Below, in pieces: positions 1-7,846 of a stretch of 56,198 nt of DNA. Where the stretch lies: the NCBI GenBank assembly GCA_025355245.1, contig JANXZZ010000287.1:1-56198 (forward strand), written 5' to 3'. The notes below the pieces were generated by a model. That model had not been told where the DNA came from. It made no database searches and worked only from the letters and a program-made list of their open reading frames with translations. Position numbers and translations under genes: made by a program. The DNA comes from Pseudomonadota bacterium (GTDB taxonomy: Bacteria; Pseudomonadota; Gammaproteobacteria; Steroidobacterales; Steroidobacteraceae). The first letter of the stretch is position 1. The number at the start of each line of letters is the position of its first letter.

Positions 1-465
1 CCGCCACCGGCCGCGCTCGCGCCGGGTCCGGCCGCGCCCGCGCGCGCCGCCGCGCTCGAGAGCGCCGCGCCGTCCTACCAGAGGGTCGATGCGCACCGCG
101 AGCGCCAGGGCGGGCGCACCGAGCTCAGCGGCTACTTCGACCACGGCGAGCTGCGCTACCTTGACGAGGGCGTGAGCGACGCGGCCGCGCCAACGCTGCA
201 CAACCGCTACTACTTCGAGAACGGGCTGCTGTTTTACGTCAGGGGCGAGGCGCCGGCCGGCACGATCGGCGGCGGCCCGACCGCGCTTGGCGCGACCGTG
301 CCGGTGCGCGCCGAGTTCGCGGGCGCGAAGACGCTGTCGGCGGTGCGCATCGAGCACTTCGGCGAGGTGAAGCTCGATGCCGCCGCGGTCGAGTCGATTC
401 GTCGGCAGGGCGCGGAACTCGCGAGCTTCCTCGGCTCAGAGCAGCGCGCGACGCGGAAGCCCTGA
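1..465 (+). CDS. C-terminal part of a hypothetical protein, cut by the window edge
   Basis: The frame is open from base 1 to the TGA at 463-465, so the gene starts outside the window and 154 residues are visible. The first 20 or so are Ala/Pro-rich and look like a linker after a signal peptide or membrane anchor. The rest is a compact hydrophilic domain with alternating strands, including the stretches SGYFDHGELRYLDEG and RYYFENGLLFYVRGE, a beta pattern common in periplasmic or secreted proteins. An internal ATG-like start at 172 exists, but the coding pattern clearly continues upstream of it. No catalytic motif is recognisable and no family is assigned. It converges with the secreted protein gene on the other strand, with only 10 bases between the two stops. 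Confidence 0.6.
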   Translation, partial: PPPAALAPGPAAPARAAALESAAPSYQRVDAHRERQGGRTELSGYFDHGELRYLDEGVSDAAAPTLHNRYYFENGLLFYVRGEAPAGTIGGGPTALGATVPVRAEFAGAKTLSAVRIEHFGEVKLDAAAVESIRRQGAELASFLGSEQRATRKP

Positions 466-475
466 GGCACCGCGC

Positions 476-1381
476 TCAGCGGCTCGTGGCGCAGCGCTCA
501 TCGAGCGGGCGCGCGAGGGATGCGACGAGGCGCAGCGCCCCGCCCTCCGCATCCCACGCGAAATAGCGCGTCACCTGCTGCGTGCCGCTGATACCCGTCA
601 CGGTCAGCAGGCGGCTGTCGCGCCGGAACTGGAGTGCACCGCCACTCGCGCAGGGCGGCGCCGGCGGCAGCGTCGAGAGCAGCACGGGGTAGGCGACCCG
701 CCCGGTCGCGACGTCGACGAGCGCGACCGTCTCGCAGGCATCGCCGCAACCGATGCGGACCAGCACCGTGCGTCCCGCGAAATTGAAGTTGCTGGCGAGC
801 GCCGCGGTCAGCGGCTCGCGGTCGCGCTCGAGACGCGCCTCGTCGCCGGCGGCGAGCGTCGTCGCGCGGGCGCCGGCGTAGGCGCTGGCCGGGTATTCGG
901 AAAACTTGGGTGCGGCGAGCTCGGACTCGCCGGGTGCCGCCGGCCGGTCGAGGATCGTGTCGAGCTCGCGCGTTACCGCATCGTCGAGGTACCAGTCGGT
1001 GAGGTCGATGCCGGCAAGCGCGCGACGGCCGACGACCAGGACGCGCAGGCCGTGCTCGGCGCAGGCCGCGCGCGGCGCATCGTGCGTGCACTCCGCGAAT
1101 TCGGTATAGGCGCCGTAGATCGCGGGCGCGAGCGGATCGAGGGGCGCCGCGAAGACGTAGTAGCGCCCCGGCGGCAGGTCGAGGCTGAAGCTCGCCTGGC
1201 CGATCTGCGTGGTCACCGAATGCAGCTTCGCGCCGGCGAGCGACCAGGCGTAGACCGTCAGCGCCGGCAGCGTGCCGGTCGGCGAGGTCAGGTGCCCCGC
1301 AACCGGCACGCCGAACGCGGGTGCGGCTGCCAGGCAGAGCAGCAGCAGCGCGAGGGGAGCGGGTCGGACACGCGGGCGCAT
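476..1381 (-). CDS. Secreted hypothetical protein with a beta-sandwich-like N-terminus
   Basis: 301 residues. A clear signal peptide covers residues 1-24 (basic MRPRVR, then a Leu/Ala core ending AFG). Residues 25-85 read like a carboxypeptidase-regulatory (CarboxypepD_reg) beta domain: VAGHLTSPTG, then FSLDLPPGRYYVFAAP, the usual Pro-Gly-Arg-Tyr strand of that fold. Cysteines occur in likely pairs (CTHDAPRAAC, GCGDAC), in keeping with an oxidising compartment. The last 100 residues, with VTRYFAWDAEGGALRLVAS, resemble a small beta domain. The protein is therefore probably periplasmic or exported. The only ATG that gives a complete signal peptide was chosen as start. It is divergent from the GNAT gene. 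Substrate and role are unknown. Confidence 0.6.
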   Translation of the reverse strand: MRPRVRPAPLALLLLCLAAAPAFGVPVAGHLTSPTGTLPALTVYAWSLAGAKLHSVTTQIGQASFSLDLPPGRYYVFAAPLDPLAPAIYGAYTEFAECTHDAPRAACAEHGLRVLVVGRRALAGIDLTDWYLDDAVTRELDTILDRPAAPGESELAAPKFSEYPASAYAGARATTLAAGDEARLERDREPLTAALASNFNFAGRTVLVRIGCGDACETVALVDVATGRVAYPVLLSTLPPAPPCASGGALQFRRDSRLLTVTGISGTQQVTRYFAWDAEGGALRLVASLARPLDERCATSR

Positions 1382-1494
1382 CGGGGGGCTTCCAGCGGTG
1401 GCGACCCACTATGTCAGCCCGGAAATCCGCGTCAAGCTCCGCGCGGCGCAGGATCGCGTAACATCCGCGACTCGCGCGCCCACCGGAGGCCCCC

Positions 1495-1983
1495 GTGAGC
1501 CTGTCGATAGCTGCTGCTGTGCCTGGCGACATACCGATCCTGCTGACGCTGATCGGCGAGCTCGCCGATTTCGAGCGCCTCGCGCACGAGGTCGTCGTGA
1601 CGGCACCCGGGCTCACGCAGGCGCTGTTCAATCCCGACCCGGCCGCGCAGGCGGTGGTCGCGCGCGTCGCCGGCGAGGTCGCGGGCTTTGCGCTCTTCTA
1701 TCGCAATTTCTCGACTTTCGTCGGCCGCGAGGGACTCTTCCTCGAGGACCTCTACGTGCGCCCCGCGTTCCGCGGCCAGGGCGTCGGGCGGGGACTGCTC
1801 GCGCACGTCGCGCAGATCGCCGCCGCGCGTGGCTGCGGGCGCATGGAGTGGTCCGTGCTCAACTGGAACCGGCGCGCGATCGGCTTCTACGAGGCGCTCG
1901 GCGCGCGCCCGATCAACGACTGGACGATCTACCGCCTCGACCGGACGGCGTTCGAGGCACTCAAGAACGACGCGCGCGAGTAG
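1495..1983 (+). CDS. GNAT family N-acetyltransferase (diamine acetyltransferase-like)
   Basis: 162 residues starting with GTG. The acetyl-CoA binding motif A is clear: FLEDLYVRPAFRGQGVGRG at about residues 80-99, with the Q/R-x-x-G-x-G/A signature RGQGVG. Motif B follows in WSVLNWNRRAIGFYEALGA. Length and the order LEDLYV, then NW-N, then FYE match the spermidine/spermine (SAT1/SAT2-like) acetyltransferase branch, whose members acetylate polyamines or thialysine with acetyl-CoA in the cytoplasm. The substrate cannot be read from sequence, so polyamine use is inference. The next gene on the same strand, a TauE-type transporter, begins 33 bases later and may be cotranscribed. Confidence 0.85.
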   Translation: MSLSIAAAVPGDIPILLTLIGELADFERLAHEVVVTAPGLTQALFNPDPAAQAVVARVAGEVAGFALFYRNFSTFVGREGLFLEDLYVRPAFRGQGVGRGLLAHVAQIAAARGCGRMEWSVLNWNRRAIGFYEALGARPINDWTIYRLDRTAFEALKNDARE

Positions 1984-2015
1984 CGCCGGACAACACGACC
2001 AGCGATGGGGGCGGC

Positions 2016-2894
2016 ATGGACCTGACCCGATTCGGGCTTCTGGGTGCGATCGTCATCGCGGGCATCGTCGCCGGCGTCGCCTGGTACCGGAGCCGCGCCA
2101 CTCCCGCCGGCGGCGCGAAGCCGACGCTCACGGTCGTCGGCGTCGGCTTCCTGACCGAGTTCGGCGATGCGCTCGGCATCGGCTGCTTTGCGCCAAACAC
2201 CGCGATTTTCAAGATGTTCAAGCTGGTGCCCGACGAGCTGATCCCGGGCACGCTGATCGTCGGCACGATGGCGGGGGTCATCCTGCAGGGGCTGATCTTC
2301 ATCACCTCCGTCGAGGTCGACCCGGTGCTGCTGGCCAGCATGGTGCTCATCGCCGCGCTCGGCGCGTGGCTCGGCGCCGGCATCGTCGCGACGCTGCCCA
2401 GGCGCGCGATCCAGTTCGCAATGGGCGTCGCGCTGCTGGTCGCCGGCGCCATCTTCGTCTGCTACAACATGAACTGGCTGCCCGGCGGCGGCACGGCACT
2501 CGCGCTCGGCGGCTGGAAGTTCGCGGTCGCGATCGCCGCGAGCCTCGTGCTCGGCGCACTGATGACGATCGGCATCGGCATGTACGCGCCGACGATGATC
2601 GTCGTCTCGCTGCTCGGCATGAGCCCGCTGGCGGCGTTCCCGATCATGATGGGAGCGTGCGCGCTGCTGCAGCCGGTGGCGGCGCCCAGGTTCATCGCGC
2701 ACCGCAAGTTCGCATTCGGCGCTTCGATCGCGCTCTCGATCGGCGGTGTCGTGGGCGTCCTGCTCGCTGCCTTCGTCGTCAAGTCGCTGCCACTCCAGTA
2801 CCTGCGCTGGCTGGTCGTGCTGGTGGTGCTGATCGCCGCGACTTCGATGCTGTCCTCCGCGCTCCGCCCGCGTCTCGTTAGTCCGCAACCTTGA
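2016..2894 (+). CDS. TauE/SafE family sulfite exporter-type membrane protein
   Basis: 292 residues from the ATG at 2016; longer upstream reading is open but lacks the membrane pattern. About eight hydrophobic spans are visible, arranged as two halves, each opening with a Gly-rich helix (TVVGVGFLTEFGDALGIGCF and IGIGMYAPTMIVVSLLGMSP). This inverted-repeat layout with G-x-G-x-F and Gly/Pro-rich re-entrant segments is typical of the TauE/SafE (DUF81) family, which moves sulfite, sulfoacetate or related C2/C3 anions across the inner membrane. The actual substrate is unknown. The final 17 bases overlap the 3' end of the quinone oxidoreductase on the opposite strand, so the two genes are convergent and overlapping. 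Confidence 0.75.
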   Translation: MDLTRFGLLGAIVIAGIVAGVAWYRSRATPAGGAKPTLTVVGVGFLTEFGDALGIGCFAPNTAIFKMFKLVPDELIPGTLIVGTMAGVILQGLIFITSVEVDPVLLASMVLIAALGAWLGAGIVATLPRRAIQFAMGVALLVAGAIFVCYNMNWLPGGGTALALGGWKFAVAIAASLVLGALMTIGIGMYAPTMIVVSLLGMSPLAAFPIMMGACALLQPVAAPRFIAHRKFAFGASIALSIGGVVGVLLAAFVVKSLPLQYLRWLVVLVVLIAATSMLSSALRPRLVSPQP

Positions 2895-3885
2895 GGATGA
2901 TCTTGCCGACGTGCGCGCTCGACTCCATGAGTCGGTGCGCCGCAGCCCCGTCGGCGAGCGGAAAGGTCGCGTAGACCAGCGGCCCGCAGCGGCCACTGTT
3001 GAGGACCGGCCACACCCGCTCGCGCAGCGCCTGACCGATCGCACCCTTCTCCGCGGTCGTGCGCGGGCGCATCGTCGAGCCCGTGATCACGAGCCGCCGA
3101 CGCATCACCTGCCCGAGGTCCAGGCGCTCGACCTTCGCGCCCTGCATCGTCGCGACCTGCACCAGGCGTCCGTCCATCGCGAGGCAGCGCAGGTTGCGCT
3201 CGAAATAGGGCGCGCCAACGATGTCGAGCACGATATTGACGCCGCTGCCGCCGGTGAGCTCCGCGATCCGCTCGGCGAAATCGCTGCTCTTGTAGTTGAT
3301 CGCGCCGTCCGCGCCGAGGGCGAGGCAGGAGCCGCACTTGTCATCGCTGCCCGCGGTCGCATACACGCGCGCGCCGAACTCGCGCGCGAGCTGGATCGCG
3401 GTCACGCCGATGCCGCTGGTGCCGCCGTGCACGAGCACGGATTCGCCGCGCGCGAGGCGGCCGTGCTGGAAGAGGTTGGCCCAGACGGTGAAGTAGGTCT
3501 CCGGCAGCCCCGCCGCGCGGATCGCGTCGTAGCCCGTCGGCCACGGCAGGCACTGGGTCGCGGGCGCCACGCAGTATTCCGCGTAGCCGCCGCCGTTGGT
3601 GAGCGCCGTCACCCGGTCGCCGGTGCGCAACGGCGTCACCTCGGCGCCGGCGGCGACGACTTCGCCCGCGACCTCGAGGCCGACCACCGGGCTCGCATCC
3701 GCCGGCGGCGGGTAGGCACCTTGGCGCTGCAGCACGTCCGGCCGGTTGACGCCGGCCGCGAGCACCCGGATCAGCACCTCGTGCGGCTGCGGCGTTGGCA
3801 CGGGGCCGGTCGCAAGCTCGAGCGCCTCCGGGCCGCCCGGCTGGCGGACGGCGAGATACTTCATCTCCGACGGTAGCGTGGGCAC
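2878..3885 (-). CDS. NAD(P)H:quinone oxidoreductase, zinc-free MDR family (PIG3-like)
   Basis: 335 residues; starting at the inner ATG (3864, MKYLAVRQPGGPEALEL) would give the more typical N-terminus. A GroES-like domain comes first (LIRVLAAGVNRPDVLQRQGAYPPP), with the N-R-P-D-x-x-Q-R-x-G-x-Y-P signature of PIG3-type quinone reductases. It is followed by a Rossmann domain with VHGGTSGIGVTAIQLA near residues 150-165, binding NADPH. No zinc-binding cysteine set of the alcohol dehydrogenases is present. The enzyme is expected to reduce quinones or reactive carbonyls in the cytoplasm. It stands as a single gene, converging with the TauE-type gene, with which it shares 17 bases. Confidence 0.88.
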   Translation of the reverse strand: MPTLPSEMKYLAVRQPGGPEALELATGPVPTPQPHEVLIRVLAAGVNRPDVLQRQGAYPPPADASPVVGLEVAGEVVAAGAEVTPLRTGDRVTALTNGGGYAEYCVAPATQCLPWPTGYDAIRAAGLPETYFTVWANLFQHGRLARGESVLVHGGTSGIGVTAIQLAREFGARVYATAGSDDKCGSCLALGADGAINYKSSDFAERIAELTGGSGVNIVLDIVGAPYFERNLRCLAMDGRLVQVATMQGAKVERLDLGQVMRRRLVITGSTMRPRTTAEKGAIGQALRERVWPVLNSGRCGPLVYATFPLADGAAAHRLMESSAHVGKIILKVAD

Positions 3886-4033
3886 GGAGGACGACTCCTT
3901 GTTGTCCGGGGCGCGCGATGCTACTCGCTGTCGCGCCCCGAGTCAGCGGCGAACTGCGGCAGGGGCTCCGCGCTCGAATCTCCGGGCAGCGGCGCGGCCA
4001 CGTGCCCGGACCATCGGCGGCTCCAGACGCTCG

Positions 4034-4582
4034 CTAGCCGTGAGCTCTGTCCGGCTCGCGAGCGTCGGCCGCGACCTCAGCGACGATTCGCCAGGCAGCA
4101 AGTTTGTCCGCGAACGAGCGCGAGGCGTTCGCCGGGCTCGTTGATGGGAGGCGCCGGCGCGGCAACGCGGCGGTAGGCCCGGACGGCTCCTCAAACGTCT
4201 TCAGGACCTTGCCCTCGAAGAGCTTCTCCGCCTTCGCGCCGTTGAAACAAACGAGCCTTATGCTCGGTTGGCGCGCAAAAAACGCTGCGAAATCATTGGC
4301 GACGACGCTGCCGCCATCGATCGCGGTGTCGAGGCTGCCAGCGCGATACGCGCTCTCGCAGACGTCCCAAACCGCGATCCGGCGCCGCTCCAGCACCGCG
4401 ACGCGATCCGCGTAGGCGAGATCGGGGCCGGCACCCACAAGCGACTCCATGATTCGCCAGAACGCGTTCTCGGGCTTCGCGTAGTACTCGCGGCGGCGCA
4501 GCGATTCCTGGCCGGGCAGCGACCCGAGAATCAGGACCCGGGCGTCGGGCCCCTCGATCGGCGGAAAGCCCCTGGATTCCAT
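4034..4582 (-). CDS. DNA-deoxyinosine glycosylase (uracil-DNA glycosylase superfamily)
   Basis: 182 residues. The N-terminal motif ARVLILGSLPGQES (residues about 14-27), then REYYAKPENAFWRIM, is the signature of the UDG-superfamily branch that removes hypoxanthine (deaminated adenine) and sometimes uracil from DNA; the G-S-x-P-G turn lies next to the catalytic pocket and the NAFW stretch packs against the base. A later strand-loop, IRLVCFNGAKAEKLF, corresponds to the second active-site motif (usually FNG-x-x-A), and PTAALPRRRLPSTSPAN to the Pro/Ser-rich loop that enters the DNA groove. The protein is cytoplasmic and acts in base excision repair. It looks monocistronic, about 150 bases downstream of the quinone oxidoreductase start. 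Confidence 0.82.
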   Translation of the reverse strand: MESRGFPPIEGPDARVLILGSLPGQESLRRREYYAKPENAFWRIMESLVGAGPDLAYADRVAVLERRRIAVWDVCESAYRAGSLDTAIDGGSVVANDFAAFFARQPSIRLVCFNGAKAEKLFEGKVLKTFEEPSGPTAALPRRRLPSTSPANASRSFADKLAAWRIVAEVAADAREPDRAHG

Positions 4583-4639
4583 CGCGACGACCTCATCGGC
4601 TGCGCGTACCGGCCGCGGCGCGCGGCGGGAGTGCAGAGG

Positions 4640-5143
4640 CTAGGGGTGCGCAGGGGCGGGCGGCGTCGACGAGGGTGGGGTGGCCGGCGTCGCCTGGGCG
4701 TAGTGGACGTGCGCCACCTGCCACCTGCCGGCGCGTTTCAGCCACACGTCGGTTTCCTGGAATTTCTCGTCCGTGAGCTTGCCGTCGGCGAGCCGGGTGC
4801 GCACGGCCACGAGATAGCTCGCGGTCGCCTCGTCCGCCGCCGGGCTCACGCGGATCACGAGGTCGGTGATCGTGTTCCCGGTCAGGCGATTGCCCTTCTT
4901 CAGGAACTCGGTCCACTCGGCGCGGTAGCTCTTCAAGTCGGTGCGCCCCTCCGGGAAGATCGCGACCAGGTCGTCCGCGTAGTACGCGAAATACTTCGGC
5001 AAGTCGTTGGCGAGATAGGCGGCGTTGAAGGCCTGCTCGAGGCCCGCGATTTCCTTCTCGACCGTGCCGAGGGCATCGGCGTGCACGCCGAGCGGCACGC
5101 ACGTCATCGCCGCCAGCAGCCAGCGTCCGAACTTCGTTGTCAT
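4640..5143 (-). CDS. Exported SnoaL/NTF2-like (DUF4440-type) protein
   Basis: 167 residues from the ATG at 5143, chosen because a GGAG lies six bases upstream and because this gives a proper signal peptide (MTTKFGRWLLAAMTCVPLGVHA). The mature part has the NTF2-like cone-fold pattern: a helix with LEQAFNAAYLANDLPKYFAYYADDLVAIFPEG, then FLKKGNRLTGNTITDLVIRVS, and closing strands with VAHVHYAQATP. These domains are small pockets used by polyketide cyclases, ketosteroid isomerases and many binding proteins of unknown ligand. Export suggests a periplasmic role. The Pro-rich tail (PATPPSSTPPAPAHP) is probably disordered. No catalytic Asp/His pair can be assigned with confidence. Confidence 0.7.
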   Translation of the reverse strand: MTTKFGRWLLAAMTCVPLGVHADALGTVEKEIAGLEQAFNAAYLANDLPKYFAYYADDLVAIFPEGRTDLKSYRAEWTEFLKKGNRLTGNTITDLVIRVSPAADEATASYLVAVRTRLADGKLTDEKFQETDVWLKRAGRWQVAHVHYAQATPATPPSSTPPAPAHP

Positions 5144-5233
5144 GGCCATCTCCGTCGCAATCCCTGGGCCGGCGCGGCCGCGGGTGTCGATGATGTCAGC
5201 GCTCGCGCGGCAATACAAAGGGTCGCGAGGCGC

Positions 5234-7075
5234 CTACGCAGCGGGCGGTCGGGGGACTGCGGATGTCACCGCGGCGCGCTCCTGGAGCCCGACAATGAGC
5301 GTGCCCGGCCCGCCGTGCACGCCGATGGCGGATCCGAGCGGCACGATCCAGGCCTCCTCGATGCCGGGGTGGTTCGCTTTCAGGAAGCCGAGCAGCTCGA
5401 CGGCGTCGTCCGGCGCATTGGCGTGCGAGACGATCAGGCGGTAGCGGCGCCCGGCATCGATGCGCCGCGACACGTAGCGGGCGAACTTCATCGTGAGGTC
5501 GGTGCGGCCGAGCAGGAAGCCCCCGATCGAGATGCGCCCGTCCGGGAACACCGCCAGAAAGGGCGAGATGTGCAGGAAGTTCGCGAGCGTGCGCGCCCAC
5601 GCCGGAACCCGCCCGCCGCGCACGCCGTAGTCGAGCGTCCTGGGGCAGGCCCAGGTGCGGGTCTTCTTCTTGATAGCCTCGACGCCCGCGGCGATCTCGG
5701 CGGGCCCCTGGCCCGCGCTCGCGCACTCGGCGGCATGAATCACGATGAGGCCCTGGCCGCCGGCCGCGTTGGCGGAGTCGATGACCGTGACGCGCGCGCT
5801 CGCGACGAGGCGCGCGGCGGCTGTCGCCGCCGCCTGGCGCGTGCCGCTGACGCGACCGGTGACATTGATCGAGAGCACGTGCGCGTAGTGCGAGCTCAGG
5901 AACTCGAACACGCGCCTGAAATCCCCCGCCGGCGGTTGCGAGGTCTTCGGGTGCACCGGGCTCGTCGCCAGCAGGCGGTAGAACTCCTCGGGCGTGATGC
6001 CGACCTTGTCGAGATAGCTCTGCTCGCCAAAGTGCACGCGCGCCGGCACCACGTGTATGTCGAGCCGCTCGAGCTCCTCCTCCGGAATGTCCGCCGCGGT
6101 GTCGGTCACGAGCGCGACCTGGCGGCGCCGGGCGTGCAGCGCCGACTCCTGCTGGCGCTGCATGTCGTCGGCCTTCTGGCTGCTGACGGCGCCGAAGCCG
6201 GCCGCGATCCGAAACACCTGGGCGGGCTCGCTGGCGTGCACGTGCACGCGCACCTTGGAGCCGGTGCCCGCGACGACCAGGCTCGAGCCGATCGCGGCGA
6301 GCCGTTCGCGAAGCGCGCGCCGGTCGATGCCGGCGCCACTCACCATGCACTCCGTGCACCAGCGGTGCTCGAGGCTCGACTCACCGCCGGCCGCGTCGTG
6401 TTCCTCGCCGAGCGCTTCGGCCGGCAGCTCCGACTCATCCAGCCGGCCGGTATCGAGGTAATCGGCGACGCCCTCGAGCAGGCTCACGAACCCCGCGGCG
6501 CCCGCGTCGACGACGTCGGCACGCGTCAGCACGTCGAGTTGCGCGCGGGTGGCCTCGAGCGAGAGCCGTCCGCGCGCGAGGCCGCGGTTGAGGAGTGCCC
6601 GGAAGTCATCGAGTCCCGCCTGCGTCGCGAGCACGAGCTCGGCGCCGACGTCGGTGAGCACGGTCAGGATCGTGCCCTCGAGAGGAGCGGCGAGTGCCTC
6701 GCGCGCGTAGCTCGCGCCGCCCACGACCGCGTGCGCGAAGTCGGCGGGACTCAGGTCCGGTAGGTGCCCGGCGTGATCGCCGAGGCCGAGGAAGAACTGC
6801 GCGAGGATCGCGCCCGAGTTGCCGCGCGCGCCGTCGAGCGCGGCGTCGGCGACGTCGGTCAGAACCTGGCCGGCGTGCGCCTTGGGCTGCCGTTTCAGTA
6901 CCGCGAGCACCGCGCCCATCGTCAGGACCAGGTTCGTGCCCGTATCGCCGTCGGGCACCGGAAAGACGTTGATCCGGTCGAGGTGTTCGCGCTCCCGCTG
7001 CAGCCGGCAGATGCCGGAGCGCAGCGCGCGGCCGAGTTCCGTGCCCCCGAGCCGAGCGATCGCGCTGGCCTGCAT
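5234..7075 (-). CDS. Fused DAK2 (FakA-like) and DegV (FakB-like) protein
   Basis: 613 residues in one frame. Residues 1-200 are a DhaL/DAK2 kinase domain with NVFPVPDGDTGTN at 36-48, whose aspartates bind Mg-ATP, and ARGNSGAILAQFF, the substrate-loop motif. Residues about 240-315 match the middle domain of FakA (HRWCTECMVSG, then VRVHVHASEPAQVF). From about 318 to the end there is a complete DegV/FakB fatty-acid binding domain (VALVTDTAADIPEEEL, then KTSQPPAGDF, INVTGRVSGTRQAA, GGRVPAW, and a C-terminal HGGPGTLIVG). In Firmicutes, FakA phosphorylates fatty acids presented by separate FakB proteins; here ATPase and acyl carrier are one chain, the FakB part replacing the FakA C-terminal domain. 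Probable cytoplasmic role: acyl-phosphate formation from exogenous or recycled fatty acids. Confidence 0.85.
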   Translation of the reverse strand: MQASAIARLGGTELGRALRSGICRLQREREHLDRINVFPVPDGDTGTNLVLTMGAVLAVLKRQPKAHAGQVLTDVADAALDGARGNSGAILAQFFLGLGDHAGHLPDLSPADFAHAVVGGASYAREALAAPLEGTILTVLTDVGAELVLATQAGLDDFRALLNRGLARGRLSLEATRAQLDVLTRADVVDAGAAGFVSLLEGVADYLDTGRLDESELPAEALGEEHDAAGGESSLEHRWCTECMVSGAGIDRRALRERLAAIGSSLVVAGTGSKVRVHVHASEPAQVFRIAAGFGAVSSQKADDMQRQQESALHARRRQVALVTDTAADIPEEELERLDIHVVPARVHFGEQSYLDKVGITPEEFYRLLATSPVHPKTSQPPAGDFRRVFEFLSSHYAHVLSINVTGRVSGTRQAAATAAARLVASARVTVIDSANAAGGQGLIVIHAAECASAGQGPAEIAAGVEAIKKKTRTWACPRTLDYGVRGGRVPAWARTLANFLHISPFLAVFPDGRISIGGFLLGRTDLTMKFARYVSRRIDAGRRYRLIVSHANAPDDAVELLGFLKANHPGIEEAWIVPLGSAIGVHGGPGTLIVGLQERAAVTSAVPRPPAA

Positions 7076-7150
7076 GGTTCTGCCCCCTGAGATCGGCGGC
7101 GCCTGCGAGCGCCGGTGCCGTTGCGCGGCGGTCGCGATGACCGCCGCATT

Positions 7151-7846
7151 TTATTGTTGACGCGGAACCAGGAAGCGGTGGCCGTGGAAGCTCAGGATCG
7201 CGCCGTCTGGAGTGATCCGGTCGAGAATCGGCCCCTCGCGCAACTGGCCGCCCTCGCGCAGCCGCTGGCCGTTCAGCACCACGAAGCGCTGCGCCGGCGT
7301 ATCGCCGTAGACGTGCAGGTCGATATTGAAGGACGGCAGTCCGGCCGCGACCTGCTCCGGCAGGTCGTTGACCGCGGCGACGCGCTCGTTGTCGCGTTCG
7401 CTGCTGCGATCGGCGTTGCGATCGGGAGCCGCGCGACTCGGCGTGACGATGCGTCGCTCCGCGCCGAGCGAGGGATCGGACGTCGCGCGCAAGCCGGGCG
7501 GCGGGCGCACCTCATAGGCATCGGGCTCGGCGTCGGCCGCCTCGGAGTCGAGCGGCCGGGTGCGCGGCGCGGATTCGACGCCGCGGCGCACGGCGACGAC
7601 CGCGGGCGGCGGCGCGACCGCACGCGCGTCCGCGCCCGGCGCGAGAGGCAGAGCGGGTGCCGGCGCGCGCAACAGCACCACGCCGAGCACCACGAAATTG
7701 ACGAGCAGCAGGATGCCAAGCCCGACCAGCACGTAGGGCAGCTTCGAGGGTGGCGCGCCCGACACCGGTCGCTCGACCAGTCCCGGCAGCGTGCGCCGCT
7801 CACGGTCGTGCTCGGACTTGCGCAACGCATCGAGGATGAAGGACAC
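7151..7846 (-). CDS. gspB: GspB-type general secretion pathway assembly protein
   Basis: 231 residues starting GTG. The N-terminus MSFILDALRKSEHDRE is the hallmark of GspB/ExeB. A transmembrane helix follows at about residues 37-58 (YVLVGLGILLLVNFVVLGVVLL), then a long Ala/Pro/Arg-rich periplasmic linker, then a C-terminal GspB domain of about 60 residues (IDLHVYGDTPAQRFVVLNG, ending ILSFHGHRFLVPR). With ExeA/GspA it forms an inner-membrane complex that helps place the type II secretin in the peptidoglycan. The ExeA stop codon is directly adjacent to this GTG, so the pair is translationally linked. No other secretion gene is nearby, which is common for gspAB. Confidence 0.9.
   Translation of the reverse strand: MSFILDALRKSEHDRERRTLPGLVERPVSGAPPSKLPYVLVGLGILLLVNFVVLGVVLLRAPAPALPLAPGADARAVAPPPAVVAVRRGVESAPRTRPLDSEAADAEPDAYEVRPPPGLRATSDPSLGAERRIVTPSRAAPDRNADRSSERDNERVAAVNDLPEQVAAGLPSFNIDLHVYGDTPAQRFVVLNGQRLREGGQLREGPILDRITPDGAILSFHGHRFLVPRQQ

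Noticed and set aside
4268..6763. Very long open frame opposite the glycosylase, NTF2-like and DAK2-DegV genes
   Set aside because: It is Arg/Ala/Gly/His-rich with no domain pattern and is antisense to three well-supported genes; a G+C-driven shadow frame.
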